Assembly: GCF_014650875.1 (NCBI RefSeq)
Contig: NZ_BMVU01000007.1
Span: 62,001-126,000 of the forward strand
Direction of reading: 5' to 3'
Length of the DNA stretch: 64,000 nucleotides
From: Streptomyces minutiscleroticus
Lineage (GTDB): Bacteria; Actinomycetota; Actinomycetes; Streptomycetales; Streptomycetaceae
The stretch's first letter is position 1; each line of letters opens with the position of its first letter. Below the pieces are notes generated by a model that was not told where the DNA came from, did no database searches, and saw nothing but the letters and a program-made list of their open reading frames with translations. Position numbers and translations under genes: made by a program. This document shows positions 56,915 to 64,000 of the stretch, piece after piece.

Positions 56915-56931
56915 CGTCACTTAGTGTGACG
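56915..56931. promoter_or_regulatory. Operator candidate in the LysR-MOSC interval
   Basis: CGTCAC-TTAGT-GTGACG is a perfect 6-bp inverted repeat overlapping TAGTGT (56922-56927), which sits 6 nt before the MOSC ATG as a -10. A second palindrome CATTAATG is at 56888-56895. Both are candidate LysR or repressor sites. Confidence 0.5.
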
Positions 56932-56933
56932 AC

Positions 56934-57605
56934 ATGAAGCTGCTCTCCGTGAATCTGGGCCGACCGAAGCCCGTGGACTACACCGGCCAGGCCGAGGGCC
57001 TGACCGGGATCGACAAGCGCCCGGTGGACGGTCCGGTCCGGGTGGCGCCGCCCGGGCCCAAGGGGGTGGGCGGCAGCGGCCTCGCCGGGGACGCCGTGTG
57101 CGAGAAGCGCCACCACGGCGGCGACCACCAGGCCGTGTACGCGGTGGCGCGCGAGGACCTCGACGACTGGGAGCGCGAGCTGGGGCGCACGCTGGCCGAC
57201 GGGATGTTCGGGGAGAACCTCACGACCTCGGGGGTCGACGTCTCCGGGGCGCTGATCGGCGAGCGCTGGCGCGTCGGCCCCGACGTGGTCCTGGAGGTGA
57301 CCAGCGGGCGCATCCCGTGCCGGACCTTCCAGGGGCACCTCGGGGAGAAGGGGTGGGTCGGGCGGTTCACCGCGAAGGGGGCGCCGGGGGCGTACCTGCG
57401 GGTGATCGAGCCGGGCGAGATACGGGCGGGGGACGCGATCGGGGTCGTGCACCGGCCGGCGCACGGGGTGACGGTCGCCCTCCAGTTCCGCGCGGTCACG
57501 ACCGAGCGGGAGCTGCTCCCCCGGGTGCTGGCGGCCGGGGACGCGCTGCACCCGGAGGCACGGGCGCAGGCGGAGCGATACGTGGCGCGGCACGGCCGGG
57601 CGTGA
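56934..57605 (+). CDS. MOSC domain protein (YiiM-like)
   Basis: 223 aa. The MOSC core KRHHGGDHQAVYAVAREDLDDWE, GMFGENLTTSG and the invariant Cys in RIPCRTFQGHL are present, with the C-terminal helical YiiM extension. MOSC proteins bind molybdenum cofactor; YiiM reduces N-hydroxylated bases such as 6-hydroxylaminopurine. Probably controlled by the divergent LysR regulator. No ribosome site; likely leaderless. Confidence 0.88.
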   Translation: MKLLSVNLGRPKPVDYTGQAEGLTGIDKRPVDGPVRVAPPGPKGVGGSGLAGDAVCEKRHHGGDHQAVYAVAREDLDDWERELGRTLADGMFGENLTTSGVDVSGALIGERWRVGPDVVLEVTSGRIPCRTFQGHLGEKGWVGRFTAKGAPGAYLRVIEPGEIRAGDAIGVVHRPAHGVTVALQFRAVTTERELLPRVLAAGDALHPEARAQAERYVARHGRA

Positions 57606-57639
57606 GGGCCTCGCGGGCGTGGGGACGGCCCGCCGCGGG

Positions 57640-57661
57640 CCGGGAGCCGGCCGGCTCCCGG
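57640..57661. terminator. Terminator after the MOSC gene
   Basis: CCGGGAGCCGG followed directly by CCGGCTCCCGG forms a perfect 22-nt palindrome 35 nt after the stop. Confidence 0.6.
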
Positions 57662-57705
57662 GGCCTGTCGTCGCCCGCGCGGCAGGCGGGGTTCGACGAC
57701 AGGCC
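57662..57705. repeat. Long inverted repeat, possible extragenic palindrome
   Basis: GGCCTGTCGTCG and CGACGACAGGCC form a perfect 12-bp stem around a 20-nt GC-rich loop, followed by CCTAGG. It stands between the MOSC gene and a decayed multicopper oxidase gene. I have an impression that CGACGACAGGCC palindromes recur in Streptomyces genomes, but have not counted them. Confidence 0.5.
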
Positions 57706-57801
57706 TAGGGGCGAACCCCGGGACAGCGGCCGGGGGCGCATCGGGGAAGGCCGGGGCGGATCCCGGATGTTCGGAGACCGGCCGGCCGGAACGCTTGTCG
57801 C

Positions 57802-58411
57802 ATGTCCCGCCTCGAACGTGCGTCCCGCCTCAAACGTCTCCTCGTCGTGCTCGGCTCGGTCGTCGCCGTCGCCGTCGCCGTCGCCGCGCCGGCCGATCGC
57901 GGCCGGCGCCGCCTGGAGCCCGCGCTGGACGGTGGACCAGCCGGCCGCGACGCTCTGGTACCACCCCCGTCCGCACGGCGCCGGCGCCGTCCGCGGGAGG
58001 TTCTTCGACCTGAAGCGCACCGGGATCAACGGGCGCGCGATGGACACGGGCCGGGTCGACGAGACGGTCGCACGGGGCACGACGGAGGTGTGGACGGTCC
58101 GCGGCACCGACGGCATGCCGCACACCTTCCATGTGCACGACGTCCGGTTCCGGGTGCTGGGGGTCGACGGCTCTGCACCGCCGCCCGCGCCGCGGGGCCC
58201 GAAGGACACGGTGTTCCTGCCGAACGGCACCACGATGAGACTGGCGCTGCGCTTCGACGGCCCGGCCGACCCGGGCACGCCGTACATGTACCACCGCCAC
58301 CTGCTCCGCCACGAGGACTAGGGGATGACGGGCCAGTTCGTGGTGGTGGGGAAGGGGCGGCGGGCGGGCACGCCGGCAGGCCACGGTGCGGGACACGGAC
58401 AGGGCGGGTGA
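57802..58411 (+). pseudogene. Decayed multicopper oxidase
   Basis: The frame carrying the MCO part keeps TLWYHPRPHG (normally HPHPHG), then jumps to FFDLKRTGINGRAMDTGRV and GMPHTFHVHDVRFRVLGVDG, so the central cupredoxin domains are deleted. The C-terminal copper motif HCHLLRHEDQGM has become HRHLLRHED-stop-GM: the T1-copper Cys is Arg (CGC at 58295-58297) and a TAG (58319-58321) replaces the Gln codon; homology continues past it (MTGQFVVVGKG) to a second stop at 58411. The putative signal sequence at 57802 (MSRLERASRL) is in another frame, implying a frameshift near 57890. The gene cannot encode a working oxidase. Confidence 0.85.
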
Positions 58412-58461
58412 AGGCCGGTCCGGGAGCGGACGAGTTCGGTCCGGGTCACTAATCTTGCGTC

Positions 58462-59235
58462 ATGACAACGGCTCTCATCACGGGATCGACCGCGGGCATC
58501 GGCTCCGCCTTCGCGAGGCGGCTCGCCGCGGACGGCCACAATCTGGTGCTGGTGGCGCGCGACGTCAAACGGCTCCGCGAGCAGGCGACCGAGTTGCACG
58601 ACCGGCACGGCATCGAGGCGGAGGTCCTGGCCGCCGATCTGTCCACCGACGACGGCATCGAGGCGGTGGCGACCCGTCTGAAGGACCGCAAGAACGCGGT
58701 GGACCTGCTGGTCAACAACGCCGGCTTCGGCAACAAGGGCCGTTTCCTCGACGTGCCCATGGCCGACGAGCTGACGATGCTGAAGGTGCACTGCGAGGCG
58801 GTGCTCCGGCTGACCGCGGCGGCGACCGGGGGAATGCGGGAGCGCGGCCGGGGCGGCGTGATCAACGTCGCGTCGGTGGCCGCCTTCGTGCCGCGCGGCA
58901 CGTACGGGGCCTCCAAGGCGTGGGTCGTGCAGTTCACCCAGGGCGCGGCGCGCGACCTGGCCGGCAGCGGCGTGCGGCTGATGGCGCTGGCGCCGGGCTT
59001 CGTGCGCACGGAGTTCCACCAGCGGGCCGGGATGGGCACGGACAACATCCCGAACTGGATGTGGCTCGACGCGGACAAGGTCGTCGCCGCGGCCCTCGCC
59101 GACCTGGCGCGCGGCAGGTCGCTGTCGATCCCGGACCCGCGGTACAAGGCCCTGATGGGTCTGGCGAAGGTGACGCCGCGCTCACTGCTCGGCGGCATCA
59201 CGTCCAGGACGGGACGCAAGTACGGGCCGCAGTGA
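58462..59235 (+). CDS. Short-chain dehydrogenase/reductase
   Basis: 257 aa, classical SDR: TGSTAGIG (cofactor, residues 7-14), NNAGFG, catalytic Ser region NVASVAAF and YGASK (Tyr-x3-Lys). Arg33 after VLVARD suggests NADP preference. The substrate is unknown; the C-terminus (GGITSRTGRKYG) is like acyl-CoA or steroid-type SDRs. TAATCT at 58450-58455 lies 6 nt before the ATG with no ribosome site, so the mRNA is probably leaderless. Confidence 0.9.
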   Translation: MTTALITGSTAGIGSAFARRLAADGHNLVLVARDVKRLREQATELHDRHGIEAEVLAADLSTDDGIEAVATRLKDRKNAVDLLVNNAGFGNKGRFLDVPMADELTMLKVHCEAVLRLTAAATGGMRERGRGGVINVASVAAFVPRGTYGASKAWVVQFTQGAARDLAGSGVRLMALAPGFVRTEFHQRAGMGTDNIPNWMWLDADKVVAAALADLARGRSLSIPDPRYKALMGLAKVTPRSLLGGITSRTGRKYGPQ

Positions 59236-59375
59236 GCCCTGTGCCGCCGACGGCCGGCGCGTCCGTCCCTGCGGACGGAACCGGAGGCACCGACCGCCAA
59301 CGGTCCCGGTCCCGGCGCCGACAGCGGAATCGGCACCAGCAGCGGCAGCGGGACCAGTACCGGCAACGGCAGCGC

Positions 59376-59412
59376 GAAGGCCCGGCGCCCCTCCTCGGGG
59401 TGCCGGGCCTTC
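59376..59412. terminator. Bidirectional terminator SDR / groEL1
   Basis: A 16-bp stem with one G-T pair (59376-59391 with 59397-59412) and TCCTC loop. Just upstream (59323-59376) three degenerate 18-bp repeats (AGCGGCAGCGGGACCAGT type) occur. Confidence 0.85.
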
Positions 59413-59446
59413 GTCACGCGGTCACCGGAGTGTGCCGCGGGGTGTC

Positions 59447-61529
<2,083 letters not shown>

Positions 61530-61628
61530 GATCCGACCTCCCCCTTCGGAGATCTCACGGGGTTAACTGTCTGAGGTGGCGACCAGGTCGATCCGTCGTC
61601 GCGGGTGCCGGACCTGCCCGTCGCTTGG

Positions 61629-61655
61629 TTGGCACTCTCCGGTGGTGAGTGCCAG
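61629..61655. promoter_or_regulatory. CIRCE operator 1 (HrcA)
   Basis: TTGGCACTC-N9-GAGTGCCAG matches the CIRCE consensus TTAGCACTC-N9-GAGTGCTAA with few changes. It lies just downstream of the -10, at the predicted transcription start. Confidence 0.92.
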
Positions 61656-61660
61656 AGCTG

Positions 61661-61690
61661 AGACTATGACCGCGATTAGCACTCGGTCAA
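61661..61690 (-). promoter_or_regulatory. groES-groEL1 promoter
   Basis: On the minus strand TTGACC (61690-61685), 18-bp spacer, TAGTCT (61666-61661). The -35 lies inside the spacer of CIRCE 2, and the start falls in CIRCE 1. Confidence 0.85.
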
Positions 61691-61702
61691 GCGGAGTGCC
61701 AA
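61676..61702. promoter_or_regulatory. CIRCE operator 2 (HrcA)
   Basis: TTAGCACTC-N9-GAGTGCCAA. Together with operator 1 it brackets the promoter. HrcA bound to either site should block RNA polymerase; heat inactivates HrcA. Confidence 0.94.
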
Positions 61703-61913
61703 TTGCCGGCGGCGCGGCGCCCGGAAACGGCTCCGCACGGCCTGCGGGACGACGGCCCGCGGGAGCCGTAAGGCCCCCTCCGGAGACCGTGCGACCGCGC
61801 CGCGGACCGCGTGCCCGCCGCCCCGCCCGCTCGTCGGCCGCTCCCCGACCACGGTCCTGGCCGACCACGGTCCTACGGGAGCGGGGCGCGCGGGGTGATC
61901 CGGGGCCCGTGTC

Positions 61914-62840
61914 TCAGAGGTAGTCCTCCAGGCGGCCCACCGCGTACCCCTTGGCCGTGACCTTCTCCAGGAAGGTGCGGACCATGTCGCGCATGGTGCC
62001 CTTCCACTCGTCGCGGCCGCGGAAGTGGGTCAGGACGATGTCGCCGGGGTGCAGGTCGCGGTCCCACTCGCGGTACTCCCAGCGGTCGGCGAAGACCTCC
62101 TCGTTCCACAGCGGGACCGCCTCGACGCCGCAGGACTTCGCGGCGCGCAGCGTGTCCTCGTCGTAGTCGCCGTAGGGCGGGCGGAAGAGGGTGGGGCGCC
62201 TGCCGTAGCGCTTCTCGACGACGTCCTGCATGCCGCAGATCTCGCGCTTCTGCTGCCGGTAGGAGAGGGCGGGCAGGTAGGGGTGGTGGAGGGTGTGGTT
62301 GTTCAGCCCGATCCCCCGGTCCCGCATCCGCCCGAAGTAGCCGTAGCCCTTCTTGATCAGGAAGTCGCTGAGGAAGACGGTGTACGGGATGTCCAGCTCG
62401 TCCGTCATCCGCAGGAACTCCGGATCCTTCTCCGCCCCGTCGTCGATGGTCAGGAAGACGACCTTGTCCTCGGTGGGGACGGTCGTGAAGACGGGCGGCA
62501 GGCCCCGCTCCTCGTGGCGGTCGACCTCGAAGCCCTCGCGGGTGGCCGGGCGCCGCTTCCGCGCCGGCGGCGGGGGCGCGGCGAGCGGGACGGCGGACAG
62601 CCTCCAGCGGGCGGCCGCGGCGACGCGCGCGGCGTGGGCGCGGCCCGGTCCGGACGCGTACGCGTGCAGGGCACGGGCGGGCGGTGCCTTCAGCGGCCGC
62701 GGGCCGGGTCCGGGCGCCGCCCTCCCGGAGCCGCCGTCCGTGCAGCCGGAGGCGAGGGCGGCCGCGGCGAGCGCGGCGGCCGCGCCCCGGACCGCCGCCC
62801 GCCTCCCCCGGCTTTCATCATTTCGTCCCACTGGTCGCAT
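61914..62840 (-). CDS. Polysaccharide deacetylase lipoprotein
   Basis: 308 aa. Lipobox LASGC near residue 30 follows an Arg-rich, Ala-rich signal peptide. After a Pro/Ala linker the NodB domain shows TIDDGAEKDP (catalytic and metal Asp pair), HTLHH (metal His residues), RPPYGDYD and a C-terminal LTHF motif. Metal-dependent deacetylases of this type act on peptidoglycan or other N-acetylated surface sugars. ATG at 62840 is chosen as the first start that gives a complete lipoprotein signal. Divergent from the methyltransferase gene. Confidence 0.88.
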   Translation of the reverse strand: MRPVGRNDESRGRRAAVRGAAAALAAAALASGCTDGGSGRAAPGPGPRPLKAPPARALHAYASGPGRAHAARVAAAARWRLSAVPLAAPPPPARKRRPATREGFEVDRHEERGLPPVFTTVPTEDKVVFLTIDDGAEKDPEFLRMTDELDIPYTVFLSDFLIKKGYGYFGRMRDRGIGLNNHTLHHPYLPALSYRQQKREICGMQDVVEKRYGRRPTLFRPPYGDYDEDTLRAAKSCGVEAVPLWNEEVFADRWEYREWDRDLHPGDIVLTHFRGRDEWKGTMRDMVRTFLEKVTAKGYAVGRLEDYL

Positions 62841-62930
62841 GGGAGCGGATCCTCGCAGCGCACGGCGGGCGCGGAGGGCCGACACCGCACGCGTACGCAC
62901 ACCGTCCACCGACTGGCCGACAATGGGGCG

Positions 62931-64000
62931 GTGAACGACCTCGATCCCGTCGCCTCCTTCGCCGCCCTGCTCACCGACGAGGGCCGTGCCCTGCTCGACG
63001 AGGTGCGCGGCACCGAACCCGCCCGCGAGCTGGCCGTCGCCACCCGGCTGCGCCGCGACCACCCCGCGGGGCTGGTCTCCGCCGCGCTCGCGCAGGCGCG
63101 GCTGCGGCAGCGGGCGGCGGCGAAGTTCGGCGCGGACGCGGAGCGCATGTTCTTCACGCCCGACGGCGTGGAGCAGGCGACCCGGACGGCGGTGGCCGAC
63201 CACCGCGCCCGCCGCTTCCGGGAACTCGGCGCGGGGTCCGTGGCCGACCTGTGCTGCGGGATCGGCGGCGACGCGATCGCGCTGGCCCGGGCCGGGGTGC
63301 GCGTCCTCGCCGTCGACCGCTCCCCGCTGACCTGCGCGGTGGCGCGCGCGAACGCCGCGGCGCTGGGTCTGGAGGACCTGATCGAGGTGCGTGAGGGCGA
63401 CGTGGCCGACGTCGACGCGTCCGGGTACGACGCGGTCTTCGTGGACCCGGCCCGGCGCGGCGGACGCGGCCGGATCTTCGACCCGGAGGCGTACTCCCCG
63501 CCGCTGTCCTGGGCCGTGGCGGCGGCCCGCGAGGCGCCCCGTGCGGCCCTGAAGATCGCCCCGGGCGTGCCGCACGAGGCGGTGCCCGCCGAGGCCGAGG
63601 CCGAGTGGGTCTCGGACGGCGGGGACGTGAAGGAGGCGGTGCTGTGGTTCGGCACCGAGCCGGGTCTCGTCCGCGCGACGCTGCTGCCCGGGCCGCGCGC
63701 CCTGACCGGCCGCGACCTGCCGGACCCGGCCGTCCGGCCGCCGGGGCGCTACCTGTACGAGCCCGACGGCGCCGTCGTCCGGGCCCACCTGGTCGCCGAG
63801 GCCGCGGCGGAGCTCGACGGCGGGCTGCTCGACGAGACCATCGCGTACGTCACGGCGGACACGCTGCGGCCGACCCCGTACGCCACCGCGTACGAGATCA
63901 CCGACGTGCTGCCCTTCAACGTCAAGAGGCTCAGGGCGCTGCTGCGCGAGCGCGGGGTCGGCGTCCTCACGGTCAAGAAGCGCGGCTCGGCGGTGGAGCC
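62931..64000 (+). CDS. THUMP-like SAM-dependent methyltransferase, truncated by window end
   Basis: The first 356 codons are in the window and no stop is reached. A helical N-terminus (LARLRQRAAAKFG-like region; FFTPDGVEQATR) is followed by a class I methyltransferase: VADLCCGIGGDAIALARAG (SAM site, about 108-126), AVDRSPL, and VFVDPARRGGRGR (catalytic DPAR). The rest (ALKIAPGVPHEAVP, YLYEPDGAVVRAHLV, LRERGVGVLTVKKRG) matches proteins annotated THUMP-like domain-containing, probably RNA methyltransferases. The GTG at 62931 lies 6 nt after GACAAT with no ribosome site, so a leaderless mRNA is likely. Confidence 0.88.
   Translation, partial: MNDLDPVASFAALLTDEGRALLDEVRGTEPARELAVATRLRRDHPAGLVSAALAQARLRQRAAAKFGADAERMFFTPDGVEQATRTAVADHRARRFRELGAGSVADLCCGIGGDAIALARAGVRVLAVDRSPLTCAVARANAAALGLEDLIEVREGDVADVDASGYDAVFVDPARRGGRGRIFDPEAYSPPLSWAVAAAREAPRAALKIAPGVPHEAVPAEAEAEWVSDGGDVKEAVLWFGTEPGLVRATLLPGPRALTGRDLPDPAVRPPGRYLYEPDGAVVRAHLVAEAAAELDGGLLDETIAYVTADTLRPTPYATAYEITDVLPFNVKRLRALLRERGVGVLTVKKRGSAVE

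Noticed and set aside
61713..61913. Additional gene between groES promoter and deacetylase gene
   Set aside because: Only a GC-rich spacer with a duplicated CCGACCACGGTCCT was seen. No frame has coding character.

Overview
The window is a block of a Streptomyces chromosome. Support comes from about 72% GC, GTG starts, GGAGG-type ribosome sites, and the presence of the developmental genes whiD, bldM and sigD beside guaB, guaB3 and a CIRCE-controlled groES-groEL1 pair. From memory, the order icmB ... guaA ... kinase cluster ... glpD ... guaB3-guaB-sigD-bldM | whiD ... groEL1-groES follows the conserved S. coelicolor core around SCO4800 down to SCO4761. I found no insertion sequence, prophage, tRNA, rRNA or CRISPR array.

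Layout. 1-4816: an uncharacterised chaperone-like module (DUF5682, MoxR-type AAA+ ATPase, SWIM zinc-finger protein, DUF5691). Its two divergent arms share a palindromic promoter that looks like the LexA-independent DNA-damage promoter of actinobacteria. 5098-13756: icmB, a lipase, an M23 peptidase, the pcrA helicase, and an NlpC/P60 hydrolase behind a c-di-AMP (ydaO-type) riboswitch. 14283-18353: a NarL-type two-component system whose kinase carries a PspC domain, divergent from a PspC/LiaF-like membrane protein, which suggests an envelope-stress circuit. 18434-24872: DoxX, membrane and DUF4429 proteins, a flavin oxidase-like protein, guaA, and chorismate mutase with a probable Phe/Tyr leader-peptide attenuator. 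25560-34192: lipoproteins, a sortase substrate, a GMC oxidoreductase and an aldehyde dehydrogenase.

34266-45583: five serine/threonine kinase-like genes in one orientation. Four look active and one is a pseudokinase; all five end in the same kind of C-terminal domain. 45766-50186: a serine hydrolase, glpD, and a nucleotide-sugar dehydrogenase that has lost both catalytic residues. 50417-55717: purine synthesis (guaB3, guaB), sigD, bldM and whiD. 55960-64000: LysR/MOSC, a decayed multicopper oxidase, a short-chain dehydrogenase, groEL1-groES, a polysaccharide deacetylase lipoprotein, and a truncated THUMP-like methyltransferase.

Two general traits recur. Many start codons lie 6-7 nt after a -10-like hexamer, as expected for leaderless mRNAs. 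Many intergenic spaces hold short GC-rich tandem repeats of unrelated sequence (8, 16, 18, 19, 20 and 46 bp periods). All names, family assignments and S. coelicolor parallels are recalled from sequence motifs; no search was run.
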